Shown here: positions 1-8,918 of the stretch, piece after piece | Position numbering within the stretch: the stretch's first letter is position 1 | How the letters are laid out: every line of letters begins with the position of its first letter | Source of the DNA: Ruminococcus sp. YRD2003 | GTDB lineage: Bacteria; Bacillota; Clostridia; Oscillospirales; Ruminococcaceae | Length of the DNA: 64,000 nt | Assembly: GCA_900109435.1 (NCBI GenBank) | Contig: FNZT01000008.1 | Coordinates: forward strand, 62,001-126,000 | Direction of reading: 5' to 3' | Notes under the pieces: model-generated | Databases searched by the model: none | What the model saw: only the letters and a program-made list of their open reading frames with translations | Told to the model about the DNA's origin: nothing | Program-made: the position numbers and the translations under genes

Positions 1-255
1 GCGGCTCCCGGCTCCGTAGCTCTTTCAGGTAGGATTCGATCTGATGTTTGCGGGCTTTCCGCTCGGCAATCAGATCGGTGACTTCGGTCTGTCTGCCCTT
101 GGCCTTGTCGAACCGGGCGACCAGCGCATCGTAGCGTTTCTGGTATTCCGTCTGGTCGAGGGCGACATGTGCGTTTTCATTGATGCAGTCTTCGATGAGC
201 TCGGCAGCGATGTTGATTTCCGCTTCCAGCTCGGATTCAGAGCCAGTCTGCATAC
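1..255 (-). pseudogene. Serine recombinase C-terminal fragment
   Basis: Read on the minus strand from about 253, this frame begins MQTGSESELEAEINIAAE and continues through EYQKRYDALVARFDKAKG to the window edge. This is the charged coiled-coil tail seen near the C-terminus of large serine recombinases of Firmicute mobile elements. The catalytic, recombinase and zinc-ribbon domains are absent, because upstream sequence is instead the start of a PPOX-like gene. It is therefore a 5'-deleted remnant; its 3' end lies outside the window. It is related in type to the intact recombinases at 5390-8864 but was not derived from them by any event visible here. Confidence 0.75.
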
Positions 256-312
256 ATCGCAGTTTTTCATGATCTCGCTGAGATCGTTCACTTCACGGTC
301 TTTTCTTCTCAT
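235..312 (-). pseudogene. PPOX/Nim-family N-terminal fragment, truncated
   Basis: The first 26 codons after the ATG at 312 read [20 protein letters not shown] followed by CRLALN. This is the typical start of pyridoxamine 5'-phosphate oxidase-like (nitroimidazole-resistance NimA-type) flavin proteins. The frame then runs into the recombinase remnant in a different phase, so only the N-terminus survives. Its ATG overlaps the TGA of hcp (ATGA at 312-309), so the intact gene was probably translationally coupled to hcp. The exact junction is ambiguous between 235 and 255. Confidence 0.65.
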
Positions 313-1937
313 AAGCCGAATATCCTCATATCATCGTCAACATTCGTAATACCCGCAATGCCGAAACTGTCTACAAGAACCTTTGCCATATTCGGAGACA
401 GGAACGCTGGCAGAGTCGGTCCGAGGTGAATATTCTTCACTCCAAGATACAGCAGAGCAAGAAGAACGATGACTGCTTTCTGCTCATACCATGAGATATT
501 GTAAACGATAGGCAGATCATTCACATCGTTAAGCCCGAATACCTCTTTCAGCTTCAGAGCGATAAGCGCCAATGAATAAGAATCATTGCACTGTCCTGCA
601 TCGAGAACTCTCGGAATACCGCCGATGTCGCCTAAGTCGAGCTTGTTATACTTGTACTTCGCACAGCCTGCGGTGAGAATAACTGTATCTTTTGGCAGCT
701 TCTCAGCAAATACCTGATAGTAGCTTCTGGACTTCGCTCTGCCGTCACAGCCTGCCATGACTACGAATTTGCGGATAGCCCCCGATTTTACAGCTTCTAC
801 AACTGTATCGGCAAGTGCAAATACCTGTTCATGGGCAAAGCCACCGATAATAGAGCCGGTTTCGATCTCGGTAGGCGGAGGACATTTCTTAGCCTGTTCG
901 ATGATCGGCGAAAAGTCCTTGACTTCGCCGTAGGGTGCGTCAATATGCTTACAGCCCGGATAGCCTGCGGCACCTGTTGTCCAAAGCCTGTCCTTGTAGC
1001 TGTCCTTCGGCGGAACGATGCAGTTTGTGGTCATCAGCACCGGACCGTTAAAGCTCTCAAATTCCTCTTTCTGCTTCCACCACGCATTGCCGTAGTTTCC
1101 TGCGAAATGCGGATACTTTTTGAAGAACGGATAATAATGCGCAGGCAGCATTTCCGAGTGCGTATAAACATCAACTCCCGTATCCTTTGTCTGCTCAAGG
1201 AGCATTTCAAGGTCTTTCAGATCGTGACCTGAGATCAGTATTGCAGGATTATTGCGGACACCGATATCAACTGTCGTGATCTCAGGATTGCCGTATGCTG
1301 TAGTATTTGCAGCATCAAGGTCAGCCATACCCTGAACGCCGTACTTGCCGACTTCCAGCGTGAGAGCCACAAGGTCATCGACCGACAGACTGTCATCAAG
1401 TGTTTTAGCAAGAGCCGACTGTAAGAAAGCATCAAGCTCCTCATCATCATTCAGCAGAGCGTTTGCGTGTTTTGTATATGCCGCAAGTCCTTTCAGACCG
1501 TAGGTTATCAGCTCACGCAGAGAGCGTATATCCTCATTCTCTGTTGCAAGTACGCCGACAGTCTTTGCTTTCTCGACATAGTCCGAACCGTTCCAAAGAG
1601 CTGCTTCGGGGAGTGATTCTTTATTCTGCACCTGTCCGAGCAATTCTTCTTTGACTGCAAGTGTTTCAGTAACCTTAGCGGTAATGCTGTCAAGATCAAA
1701 ATTGGCATTGGTGATCGTGATAAACAGGTTCACGCTGATAAGATGATTAACAGTCTTATCGACAGTCTTTCCCTCTGCACGGAGCTGAGTTGTCACCGCA
1801 GACAATCCCTTTGTAACGTACACAAGCAAGTCCTGCATTGCTGCGACTTCAGGCTGTTTACCGCAGACACCGCAAGCGGTACAACCTTTACAGCCCGCTG
1901 TTTCCTGACACTGATAGCAAAACATTTTCTGTTCCAT
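309..1937 (-). CDS. hcp: Hydroxylamine reductase (hybrid cluster protein)
   Basis: 542 aa, full length for Hcp. The N-terminus has the cysteine cluster [15 protein letters not shown] plus further Cys at residues 22 and 25, which binds an Fe-S cluster. The hybrid-cluster region contains [23 protein letters not shown] and [10 protein letters not shown]. Hcp is a cytoplasmic Fe-S protein that handles reactive nitrogen species (hydroxylamine or NO reduction) in anaerobes. It lies 14 bp downstream of the ferredoxin-like gene in the same operon, under a promoter with a Crp/Fnr-type site, which fits a nitrosative-stress role. The start ATG follows a GGAGGTATTTATC ribosome site. Confidence 0.95.
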   Translation of the reverse strand: MEQKMFCYQCQETAGCKGCTACGVCGKQPEVAAMQDLLVYVTKGLSAVTTQLRAEGKTVDKTVNHLISVNLFITITNANFDLDSITAKVTETLAVKEELLGQVQNKESLPEAALWNGSDYVEKAKTVGVLATENEDIRSLRELITYGLKGLAAYTKHANALLNDDEELDAFLQSALAKTLDDSLSVDDLVALTLEVGKYGVQGMADLDAANTTAYGNPEITTVDIGVRNNPAILISGHDLKDLEMLLEQTKDTGVDVYTHSEMLPAHYYPFFKKYPHFAGNYGNAWWKQKEEFESFNGPVLMTTNCIVPPKDSYKDRLWTTGAAGYPGCKHIDAPYGEVKDFSPIIEQAKKCPPPTEIETGSIIGGFAHEQVFALADTVVEAVKSGAIRKFVVMAGCDGRAKSRSYYQVFAEKLPKDTVILTAGCAKYKYNKLDLGDIGGIPRVLDAGQCNDSYSLALIALKLKEVFGLNDVNDLPIVYNISWYEQKAVIVLLALLYLGVKNIHLGPTLPAFLSPNMAKVLVDSFGIAGITNVDDDMRIFGL

Positions 1938-1951
1938 GATAAATACCTCCG

Positions 1952-2647
1952 TTATTTTCTTATCTCAACGATACTGCCGTCCGGCGAAATGACTGCAACT
2001 TCAAGCGGAATATCCTTACCGCTTGCTTCTATCGCACGTTTTATCGCATACTCCATACCACCGCAGCACGGTACGGTCATTCTTGTGAGAGTGATGCTCT
2101 TTATATCGTTATTACGGAATATCTCTGTCAGCTTTTCGGAGTAATCAACGGCATCGAGCTTCGGACAGCCGATGAGCGTAATCTTCCCACGGATAAAATC
2201 ATGGTGGAAGTTCCCGTAGGCGTAAGCTGTGCAATCGGCTGCAATTAGCAGATCAGCACCGTTGAAGTATGGTGCATTTGTAGGCAGGAGCTTTATCTGT
2301 ATCGGGAACTGTCTCAAACAGCTTGGAACACGAACATCGCTGTCATCTTCTTTTGGCGTAAAGCTCTGCAATGCAGAACCCGGACAAGTGAAACCGCTGC
2401 AAGCGCGCTTTTTCTGCTTGTTTGCCTGTACCGCCTTTTCGTCATAAGCCGCCGCTTCACGCTCGGTGAAGTGGATAGCGTCCATAGGACAGGCAGGGAG
2501 ACAGTCACCGAAGCCATCGCAGAAATCGTCACGCATGAGCTTAGCCTTGCCGTTTACGATAGCGATTGCCCCCTCATGGCAAGCCTTCGCACACAGACCG
2601 CAGCCGTTGCATTTTTCTTCGTCTATTTCAATTATTTTCCGTATCAT
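1952..2647 (-). CDS. 4Fe-4S ferredoxin-type protein, hcp partner
   Basis: 231 aa. The start is taken at the ATG at 2647, because AAGGAGG lies directly upstream; an in-frame ATG ten codons earlier has no ribosome site. Residues 1-60 carry two 4Fe-4S motifs ([11 protein letters not shown] and [12 protein letters not shown]). A later Cys-rich part ([24 protein letters not shown]) may bind another cluster. Family members usually sit beside hcp and probably donate electrons to it. First gene of the hcp operon and divergent from the regulator at 2734. The Cys-rich central part is uncharacterised. Confidence 0.88.
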   Translation of the reverse strand: MIRKIIEIDEEKCNGCGLCAKACHEGAIAIVNGKAKLMRDDFCDGFGDCLPACPMDAIHFTEREAAAYDEKAVQANKQKKRACSGFTCPGSALQSFTPKEDDSDVRVPSCLRQFPIQIKLLPTNAPYFNGADLLIAADCTAYAYGNFHHDFIRGKITLIGCPKLDAVDYSEKLTEIFRNNDIKSITLTRMTVPCCGGMEYAIKRAIEASGKDIPLEVAVISPDGSIVEIRK

Positions 2648-2675
2648 AGCAATACCTCCTTGACTTTCTGTATCC

Positions 2676-2719
2676 ATTATAGTATAATCAGAGAAGAAAG
2701 TATGTTGTAATTACAACAT
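2676..2719 (-). promoter_or_regulatory. hcp operon promoter with Crp/Fnr palindrome
   Basis: The minus strand has TATAAT at 2681-2676. The perfect palindrome ATGTTGTAATTACAACAT (2702-2719) is centred at 2710.5. If the hexamer spans -12 to -7, the palindrome centre is at -41.5, the classical class II activator position of Crp/Fnr proteins. There is no good -35 box, as expected for an activated promoter. Confidence 0.75.
2683..2719 (+). promoter_or_regulatory. Promoter of the Crp/Fnr regulator, operator downstream
   Basis: TATAAT at 2683-2688 reads toward the regulator. The same 18-bp palindrome (2702-2719) then falls just after the expected start point, near +16. Binding there would block transcription, which suggests that the regulator represses itself while activating hcp. 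Confidence 0.55.
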
Positions 2720-2733
2720 TTCGGGAGAAAAAT

Positions 2734-3399
2734 ATGGATATTTCAGTTTTGCATAATTCGATACTGTTCAAGGGCTTTGATGATACCGAAATATCTGAGC
2801 TTCTGAAAGCCCTTAATGCAACCGAAAAGAAATACAATAAAGGTGAGATGATATTTTCATCGGGAGAGATCACCGATAAACTATGCTTTGTGACCGCAGG
2901 CAGCGTTACCGTGGAGAGCAATGATATGTGGGGAAACCGCACGATACTCAACCTTGTAGGTAAAGGACAGTTCTTTGCAGAAAGCTATGCACTCCTGCCC
3001 GATGTGCCGATGCTTGTTGATGTATGTGCTGCCGAGGATTGCAGTATCGTGTTTCTGAGCATGAAGTCGCTCGCTAACCTCAACGATACGATAAGTTCAA
3101 GACTTCTTGCAAATCTTCTGACTATCACCACAAGAAAGAATCTGCACCTGTCGAGCCGGAGCTTTCATACTGCCCCGAGACAGGTGCGTGGACGTATCAT
3201 GGCGTATCTGAACACCATATCGGTTCAAAAGCATTCCCGTGAGTTTGATATACCCTTTGACCGTCAGCAGCTTGCAGACTACCTCAATGTGGAACGGTCT
3301 GTGCTTTCCAATGAACTCAGTAAAATGCAGAAAGACGGACTGATACGGTGCAGAAAGAATCATTTTGAGATCATAACTGTTACCTATCTTCCAGGATGA
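2734..3399 (+). CDS. Crp/Fnr-family transcriptional regulator
   Basis: 221 aa. Residues 10-120 form a cyclic-nucleotide-binding-type beta barrel (KGEMIFSSGEITDKLCFVTA, VGKGQFFAESYAL). Residues 150-215 form a Crp-type winged helix (FDRQQLADYLNVERSVLSNE). No N-terminal Cys cluster for an Fe-S centre is seen, so it is not a classical Fnr; heme or NO sensing as in HcpR-like regulators is possible but not shown. It is divergent from the ferredoxin-hcp operon and shares a palindromic operator with it, so it most likely controls that operon. Confidence 0.88.
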   Translation: MDISVLHNSILFKGFDDTEISELLKALNATEKKYNKGEMIFSSGEITDKLCFVTAGSVTVESNDMWGNRTILNLVGKGQFFAESYALLPDVPMLVDVCAAEDCSIVFLSMKSLANLNDTISSRLLANLLTITTRKNLHLSSRSFHTAPRQVRGRIMAYLNTISVQKHSREFDIPFDRQQLADYLNVERSVLSNELSKMQKDGLIRCRKNHFEIITVTYLPG

Positions 3400-3410
3400 T
3401 TTCATCTACT

Positions 3411-3455
3411 AAAAAACGCCCCGTATCACTAAATCAGTGATACGGGGTTCTTATC
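3411..3455. terminator. Bidirectional terminator
   Basis: Twelve-bp perfect stem CCCCGTATCACT / AGTGATACGGGG (3419-3430 and 3436-3447) with a 5-nt loop. Six T follow it on the minus strand, so it ends leftward transcripts from the toxin-antitoxin operon strongly. It also ends the Crp/Fnr transcript on the plus strand, where the U-tract is weaker. Confidence 0.85.
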
Positions 3456-3628
3456 TATTCACTTCTCAATCATATAGAGTCAGTGGGTTATATAATGAAT
3501 TGTGAAATGTTATCTACAAACTACATAATATCGAAAATCCCCCTCACTAAGCAGGAGTGAGTTTATTGCTCCTTCCTACATGATGAGGGGGATGTTACTA
3601 TTCAATTGTATAGCGGTATAAGGTACAA
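3456..3628. other. Intergenic: recombinase-tail scrap and GC hairpin
   Basis: TCACTTCTCAAT at 3459-3470 repeats the last codons of the recombinase at 5390 (5393-5404). On the minus strand it reads IEK-stop and looks like a leftover of a recombinase 3' end. TCCCCCTCA (3538-3546) pairs with TGAGGGGGA (3584-3592), a hairpin without a U-tract downstream of the DUF4411 gene. No gene seen. Confidence 0.45.
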
Positions 3629-4141
3629 TCAATTCAATTTAAATCCTAACTCACGCATTAAGTAATACAGTTTTTCAGTTTTAACTCCAAAATGATCCGC
3701 AACATCAGGAATTTTTGCATTTTTACTCGGAGAGCCTGGGGTTATTTTTTTCCCTTCTTCAAACGTTATAATCGTATAGCCATACACCTTAGCTGTTGCA
3801 ATTAACCAAGGGTCTGCAATGTTTGCTTTAGACCATTCCGTTAAAGCCGCTGGTTTATAGCACGGATTAGATTGGATATGTTGCAAAACGTTAGCATACT
3901 CTGCAAGAATACTCGGTTGTCTTCTATCAATAGCACTGAATGGTAAGCCGCACATCCAGTTTTTAAGATCGTCATCACCGCTTGTGATTTCGCTTTTTAC
4001 TAAGTCAAGTATCTGAATTCGACCGCTTTTAATGCCATTTTCAAGTTGAGACCAATATCCCGGAGCAAAATCAAAAGAATAAAAGGTTTTATAGGGTGCA
4101 ATAAAGGAATTTGAATCCATTAAAAAAATCTCTTGACTCAT
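3629..4141 (-). CDS. DUF4411 PIN-like protein, putative toxin
   Basis: 170 aa from the ATG at 4141 (a TTG one codon earlier is possible). The N-terminal FLMDSNSFIAPY and the later ADPWLIATAKVYGYTIITFE carry the acidic residues expected of a PIN-like nuclease fold. The overall sequence matches the DUF4411 family, usually found next to XRE-ImmA/IrrE-type proteins and proposed to be toxins. The ATG overlaps the stop of the upstream gene by one base (TGATG), so the two are translationally coupled. Inferred role: RNase toxin neutralised or processed by its partner. Confidence 0.75.
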   Translation of the reverse strand: MSQEIFLMDSNSFIAPYKTFYSFDFAPGYWSQLENGIKSGRIQILDLVKSEITSGDDDLKNWMCGLPFSAIDRRQPSILAEYANVLQHIQSNPCYKPAALTEWSKANIADPWLIATAKVYGYTIITFEEGKKITPGSPSKNAKIPDVADHFGVKTEKLYYLMRELGFKLN

Positions 4142-5313
4142 CAAATAGCACCTCCAACCTTTTCAGCCAATGACGTGAATGTGGATCTATTGGTGTTTGT
4201 GAGTCGGAACGCATCGGTATACATCGTTGTTCCTTCTTGCACACTAGATAAAAGCATTCTTAGAAATCTTTTGTCAATTCTACTTGCGACGGTTCGATAA
4301 AAATCTCCACCGCCTTCTTTTCTCTCTTTTTTCCTCTGCATATATTCCTTATATCTTTTGACTGCTTCTTTGGAGATGAATTCATATTGTTCATGTGTGA
4401 TCAACTTCTTATCCAATGCACGACGAGCGATAACAGTATCACCGCATTTAAATTCTTTTGCAAGACTAGATATTCGCATAGTTTCATCAACATCATCGCT
4501 TTCAGAAAACCATTCTTTTGTAAATTGATCAATAGGAACGAGTATTTCTGCAGCAACTGCATTACAGATTACTTCTGTTTTATCAACTTTTTGCCCAGTG
4601 CTATATCTATCATTAAACAAGCTGTTCTCGCCAATACATATATGAACGAACTCATGAATAAGAGAAAACACCTTACCATTAATAGAGTCATTTGAATTGA
4701 TAAAAATTAGTGGAGCGTATTCGTTCACCAGTGCAAATGCTCTAAATTCATCTATTTGTAAGGAGCGATGGGTGTTATTCTCAACTATCCCACTCATCAT
4801 TACAATTACACCAGCATTACTCATAGCATTTCTCAAAAGCGAGAAGGATTCATCAGCAGTCTTTGCCGATTTAAACCAATCGTCCTGGATGCCTAACAAT
4901 TGCCGAATATATTTTGCAATTTCTATCGAATTCGTTTGATTTTTTAACGCTCCGACAAATTTCAATTTATCAGATTCAATAGATAATAAATAATTATACG
5001 TCCAATCTTGAATTTGCTCCATATCATGTAAAGTATCAATTAAATTACGACTAGGTTTTTCCAACGCGATACTATCAATGGTACGATATTCAACGATAGA
5101 TAAATCTTCATTCGGAGGGGTTTGAAGAAAGAAATAGCCAAATGGAATACCAAGTGCTTTACTAACTTTTTCAAGTTGGTTAAATGTCGGTTGAGAATCG
5201 CCGGATCTCCATTTTTGAATAGAAGATAATACTTTATCAGGAATGGATTCGAGCGGTATGCTCCTAATAATCCAGTCTAAAATTCGGGTAGACACTTCAA
5301 TCTTTGTCTGCAT
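4141..5313 (-). CDS. XRE-ImmA/IrrE metallopeptidase, putative antitoxin
   Basis: 390 aa. The ATG at 5313 is chosen because AGGAGGT lies 8 nt upstream; the GTG at 5322 overlaps that ribosome site. Residues 20-65 are helix-turn-helix-like (SIQKWRSGDSQPTFNQLEKV). Residues about 190-250 form a DUF955/M78 domain with the zinc motif HEFVH. Such proteins act as antitoxins for PIN-type toxins or as anti-repressor proteases of mobile elements. First gene of the operon, with a consensus promoter. It might instead control the neighbouring prophage, as ImmA does in ICEBs1; the sequence does not decide this. Confidence 0.82.
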   Translation of the reverse strand: MQTKIEVSTRILDWIIRSIPLESIPDKVLSSIQKWRSGDSQPTFNQLEKVSKALGIPFGYFFLQTPPNEDLSIVEYRTIDSIALEKPSRNLIDTLHDMEQIQDWTYNYLLSIESDKLKFVGALKNQTNSIEIAKYIRQLLGIQDDWFKSAKTADESFSLLRNAMSNAGVIVMMSGIVENNTHRSLQIDEFRAFALVNEYAPLIFINSNDSINGKVFSLIHEFVHICIGENSLFNDRYSTGQKVDKTEVICNAVAAEILVPIDQFTKEWFSESDDVDETMRISSLAKEFKCGDTVIARRALDKKLITHEQYEFISKEAVKRYKEYMQRKKERKEGGGDFYRTVASRIDKRFLRMLLSSVQEGTTMYTDAFRLTNTNRSTFTSLAEKVGGAI

Positions 5314-5351
5314 GCGATTCACCTCCTGACCATAATATCCCCATTTTATTT

Positions 5352-5380
5352 ATTATAGCATACGATTAAGATGTTGTCAA
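5352..5380 (-). promoter_or_regulatory. Consensus promoter of the TA-like operon
   Basis: TTGACA (5380-5375), 17-bp spacer, TATAAT (5357-5352): a perfect housekeeping promoter for the XRE-ImmA/DUF4411 operon. It lies only 10 bp past the recombinase stop codon, so the operon has its own transcription independent of the prophage. Confidence 0.88.
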
Positions 5381-5389
5381 TATCCTCAG

Positions 5390-6946
5390 TCACTTCTCAA
5401 TAATAACCGATGTCCCAGACTTAAAACGGAATTCGATAAAGGCGTCACATACCTTTACGTCCTTCAGCAACTTCCTCACCAGCGTCCCATCAAACTTCGT
5501 GATGGTGCGCGGCTGGGAATTAATGAAGTTGCAAAGGGCCTGTATACGGTCCCGGTGCTCAGCTTTGGCAGCTTCGTCCATATTAGTCTGCTCCTGCTGT
5601 TCACGCAGTAGAAGTATTTCTTCCACAAGGTCATCATAGTTCTGTCTGCTCTCCGTTCTGTCTATCAGCTCCTGCTGCAACTGATTCATTCTTGCTGCAA
5701 GAGCTTCTGCCGACTGCGGATTGCAAAGATTAATAGCGGATTTAAGGTTCTCCTTCAGGTGGGACAAATATCCGTCGCTATTCTCAATCATCTCATTTAG
5801 CGCATCAACAAACGCCTGCTGCAATAATTCTTCGTGGATAGTTCGGGAGTTGCAGACAGTTTTATCCTCCATTCGGGTTTTGCACCGCCATACTATCGAC
5901 GTCTTTCCGTGGTTATACCAGTGGATTCTACGGTACTGTGCTCCGCAGCACTCGCAGGTAATTATCTGAGAAAAAGGATTGTTAGCGCTGAAGCCTCTGC
6001 GAATGCCGTTCTTATCACGTTCTGAGGATCGACGCGCAATTTCTTCCTGCACCTTCATGTATATCTCTTTCGGAATAATAGCCTCATGGTCGTCCTCAAT
6101 GTAGTATTGCGGCAGAACACCGTTATTCTTTCCCCTTTTCTTGTTTAGGAAATCTATGGTATAGGTCTTTTGCAGGAGCGCATCTCCCATATACTTTTCA
6201 TTCTCCAGTATCTTCCGGACTGTGCTGTCATGCCACCTTGGATTGCCTCTTGAAGTCAGAATACCGTCTTGCTCCAATCCGCGTGCTATCTTTTGGCAGC
6301 TGAAGCCTTCAAGGTACTCCCGAAAAATACGTTTGATTATCTCTGCTTCTGCAGGATTGATGATTAGATGCCCTTTCTCGTCCTTATCATAGCCGAGAAA
6401 GTGTTTTGTATTTACCATGACTTTCCCCTGCTGGAAGCGGTACTGGATACCCATTTTTGTATTCTTGCTAAGGGATTCTGATTCCTGCTGCGCCAGAGAT
6501 GCCATAATGGTTATCAGGACTTCACCCTTTGCGTCCATCGTGTTGATGGACTCCTTCTCGAAGAAAACCGGAATGTTGATCTCCTTCAGCAGACGGATAT
6601 ATTGCAGACAGTCCAAGGTATTTCTGGCAAAGCGGCTAATAGACTTCGTAAATATCATATCTATTTTCCCCTGCTTGCAGTCTTCGATCATAGCATTGAA
6701 CTGATCTCTCTTTTTTGTATTGGTCGCGCTGATGCCTTCGTCAGCGTACACCCCGACGAACTCCCACTCCGGATTCGTCTTGATAAATTCCTCGTAATGC
6801 TGGATCTGCGCCTCGTAGCTGGATGCCTGTTCCTCGTTGTCCGTTGATACACGGCAGTATGCCGCCACCCGCAGGCGCTTCACTTCCTCCTTCGCTGCCG
6901 TATTTCCTTTCTGCGGCTTCGGAGGAATGACGGTCATGTTTTTCAT
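5390..6946 (-). CDS. Large serine recombinase (integrase) 1
   Basis: 518 aa. Residues about 25-170 are the resolvase catalytic domain with the nucleophile motif AAYCRVSTDNEEQ. They are followed by the recombinase domain (about 190-300) and a zinc-ribbon segment (CECCGAQYR; WRCKTRMEDKTVC). A coiled-coil tail follows, ending FRFKSGTSVIIEK. It makes and reseals double-strand breaks for site-specific integration or excision. The ATG overlaps the stop of the preceding small recombinase gene (ATGA). Third gene of the recombinase operon and at the left edge of the prophage. Confidence 0.92.
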   Translation of the reverse strand: MKNMTVIPPKPQKGNTAAKEEVKRLRVAAYCRVSTDNEEQASSYEAQIQHYEEFIKTNPEWEFVGVYADEGISATNTKKRDQFNAMIEDCKQGKIDMIFTKSISRFARNTLDCLQYIRLLKEINIPVFFEKESINTMDAKGEVLITIMASLAQQESESLSKNTKMGIQYRFQQGKVMVNTKHFLGYDKDEKGHLIINPAEAEIIKRIFREYLEGFSCQKIARGLEQDGILTSRGNPRWHDSTVRKILENEKYMGDALLQKTYTIDFLNKKRGKNNGVLPQYYIEDDHEAIIPKEIYMKVQEEIARRSSERDKNGIRRGFSANNPFSQIITCECCGAQYRRIHWYNHGKTSIVWRCKTRMEDKTVCNSRTIHEELLQQAFVDALNEMIENSDGYLSHLKENLKSAINLCNPQSAEALAARMNQLQQELIDRTESRQNYDDLVEEILLLREQQEQTNMDEAAKAEHRDRIQALCNFINSQPRTITKFDGTLVRKLLKDVKVCDAFIEFRFKSGTSVIIEK

Positions 6947-7335
6947 GCTTTCACCTCTATCATACTATAAATGTATTCGGCTTGCTCTGCCGGATCATCG
7001 AAATGCGTCTCCGCCCCTGCCAGCTCGAACGCCTTGTGTATCGGCGGTGCTGTATACCGCTTTTCGGAACCGTGCAGATTTGCACGATGCAGCCTTCTGC
7101 CGGTTGCCTTTGCAAAGGTTTCTCGGCTGATGATCGCGGGATAGTAGTCGGTGCCGATGTAGGTATCCTGCATCAGGATTCGCTTGACAGCACTGTGCTG
7201 CATGAGAACGCCCGCATTCGCCGCAGCCGCCTTCATGCTCAGCCCGGAAATGTAGCCATTGAAAATGCTGATTATGATTCCGGCTTCCTGTTCGTCGATA
7301 ACAGCTCTGCCGTTTATGATCTTGTATCCGTACAT
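6943..7335 (-). CDS. Recombinase-domain-only small protein
   Basis: 130 aa from the ATG at 7335, which follows AAGGAGG. It corresponds only to the middle recombinase domain of large serine recombinases (DEQEAGIIISIFNGYISGLS; HSAVKRILMQDTYIGTDYYP). The N-terminal catalytic domain and the zinc ribbon are absent. It overlaps the upstream recombinase by 22 bp and the downstream one by 4 bp, so it is a deliberate member of the operon rather than a decayed copy. It may be a DNA-binding accessory factor controlling site choice or excision; this is inference. Confidence 0.75.
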   Translation of the reverse strand: MYGYKIINGRAVIDEQEAGIIISIFNGYISGLSMKAAAANAGVLMQHSAVKRILMQDTYIGTDYYPAIISRETFAKATGRRLHRANLHGSEKRYTAPPIHKAFELAGAETHFDDPAEQAEYIYSMIEVKA

Positions 7336-8864
7336 AGTGCCTCCTTCAATGTCAGCCCGCATTTCAGCTTGAAGCCGACGCTGTCCCTGCTGTAAACGAT
7401 GATGCTGTCCACAAAGGAAATGAATAGTTTCTCGTTATAGGCGTCCTGCACTTCCGCTGTATCAATATAATGTAGCAGCTTTTCGGTTTCCCTCAGCATC
7501 AGACCTGATTCGATATTGCCGAGGCTCTGTATTTCTCTGCGGGATTCCTCGTTCTGCTTCTCGATGCGGTTCAGCTCCTGTGTATACATAACTGCGTCAA
7601 TGATGCCCTTTACACGGAGCTTCTTCAGTTCGCATTTCCGGTCGGAATTCTTCTGGATGCTCTCTTTCAGGCTCATAATTCGCTGCAGGTTTTCGTCACT
7701 GCCTGCCACGCGCAGCGCATTGTAATACGGTCGGAGCATTATCTTCCGGGTGAATATGAGCTTGTTCAGCATCGTGGTGAACGCGGACTGGAATGCTTCT
7801 TCGTGAATGAACTTCATCGAGCAGCTATCCTTATCTGCAATGTGTTTCTTGCAGCACCAGCTGATTCCGCTTGAAATCACCTGACGCTTGAACGTGGTAC
7901 CGCACTCACCGCAGATGATTTTGCTGCTGAAAGCGAATCTGCGCTGATACTTTTCATCATCGTGCCGGATGCCGCGCTCCCTGAGCCGCTGTTCCAACAC
8001 TTCATGTGCTGTCGCGTACATCTCCCGGCTGATGATCGCCTCGTGGTGGTCTTTCACTTCCGGACTGTCCACGTCGCCCTTGTTCCTGTGCCTGCGGAAG
8101 TTGTCGTCCGTATAGGTCTTGTTGTAGCGGACGTCACCGACATACTTCTCATTATTCAGAATGCCCATGATCGTTGTGGTACTCCACTTGCCGCCCCTGC
8201 GCGTCTGCACACCCCGGATGTCCAGTTCCTTGCCGATCTTATGCACACCCATGCCGGAAACAACGGACTCGAAAATGAAGCGGACAATGTCTGCTTCCTC
8301 CGGAATGATCGCATAGTTTCCGTCGCTGTCAAAGGTGTATCCGTAGGGCGCTGTTCCAGCTCTGTACCTGCCGTTTTTGATGCGTTTCTGGTTACCCCAC
8401 TTCACGTTCTTGGAAATGGACTCGGATTCCTCCTGTGCCAGACTGCTGAGGATAGCCAGCACAAGTTCCGTTTCCATGCTGCCGGTATCCAGCTTCTCTT
8501 TCTCAAAGTAAATGGGGACGTTGTAAGAAAGCAGTTCGCGCACCAGTTCAAGGCAGTCCGTTGTATTGCGGGAGAATCGGCTGACGGACTTCGTCAGTAC
8601 ATAGTCGATGCGTCCGATGCGGCATTCATACATAAGTGCCTGCAAGCCGTCGCGGACATCAGCCTTCGTGCCGGTGATGCCGAAATCATAGAAAATACCG
8701 GCGCACTCCCATTCGGAATGCAGTCTGATCCACGCCTCATAATGTGCTTTCTGCGTTTCCAGACTCTCGCGCTGGTCGTCATTATCGGTACTGACACGGC
8801 AGTATGCAGCCACGCGGAACTTCTTTTTCTCAGCAGGCTGCGCTTCTATTGTTTTGACTGTCAT
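7314..8864 (-). CDS. Large serine recombinase (integrase) 2
   Basis: 516 aa with the same layout as the protein at 5390: catalytic domain (AAYCRVSTDNDDQRESLETQ), recombinase domain (YGYTFDSDGNYAIIPEEADI), zinc ribbon (CGECGTTFKRQ, SWCCKKHIADKDSC) and a coiled-coil tail. First recombinase gene of the operon. An AAGGAGG ribosome site lies 8 nt upstream of the ATG. It is transcribed from a promoter whose TCAGAGTTAATAT core is shared with the promoters of the amidoligase island. The two recombinases differ well beyond recent duplication, so both may be needed for one reaction. Confidence 0.92.
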   Translation of the reverse strand: MTVKTIEAQPAEKKKFRVAAYCRVSTDNDDQRESLETQKAHYEAWIRLHSEWECAGIFYDFGITGTKADVRDGLQALMYECRIGRIDYVLTKSVSRFSRNTTDCLELVRELLSYNVPIYFEKEKLDTGSMETELVLAILSSLAQEESESISKNVKWGNQKRIKNGRYRAGTAPYGYTFDSDGNYAIIPEEADIVRFIFESVVSGMGVHKIGKELDIRGVQTRRGGKWSTTTIMGILNNEKYVGDVRYNKTYTDDNFRRHRNKGDVDSPEVKDHHEAIISREMYATAHEVLEQRLRERGIRHDDEKYQRRFAFSSKIICGECGTTFKRQVISSGISWCCKKHIADKDSCSMKFIHEEAFQSAFTTMLNKLIFTRKIMLRPYYNALRVAGSDENLQRIMSLKESIQKNSDRKCELKKLRVKGIIDAVMYTQELNRIEKQNEESRREIQSLGNIESGLMLRETEKLLHYIDTAEVQDAYNEKLFISFVDSIIVYSRDSVGFKLKCGLTLKEALCTDTRS

Positions 8865-8889
8865 TACTATACCTCCTTGTCAGTATCGT

Positions 8890-8918
8890 ATATTAACTCT
8901 GATTCGGTGATTTTTCAA
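8890..8918 (-). promoter_or_regulatory. Shared-motif promoter A, recombinase operon
   Basis: TTGAAA (8918-8913), 17-bp spacer ending TCAGAGT, TAATAT (8895-8890). It lies in the 3' end of the SHOCT-like gene, about 19 nt of leader before the recombinase ATG. The TCAGAGTTAATAT core is the same as in copies B-G at 32530-37187. Confidence 0.75.

Noticed and set aside
44..349. Plus-strand open frame across 44-349
   Set aside because: It is the antisense of the recombinase remnant and PPOX start; no ribosome site and no family resemblance.
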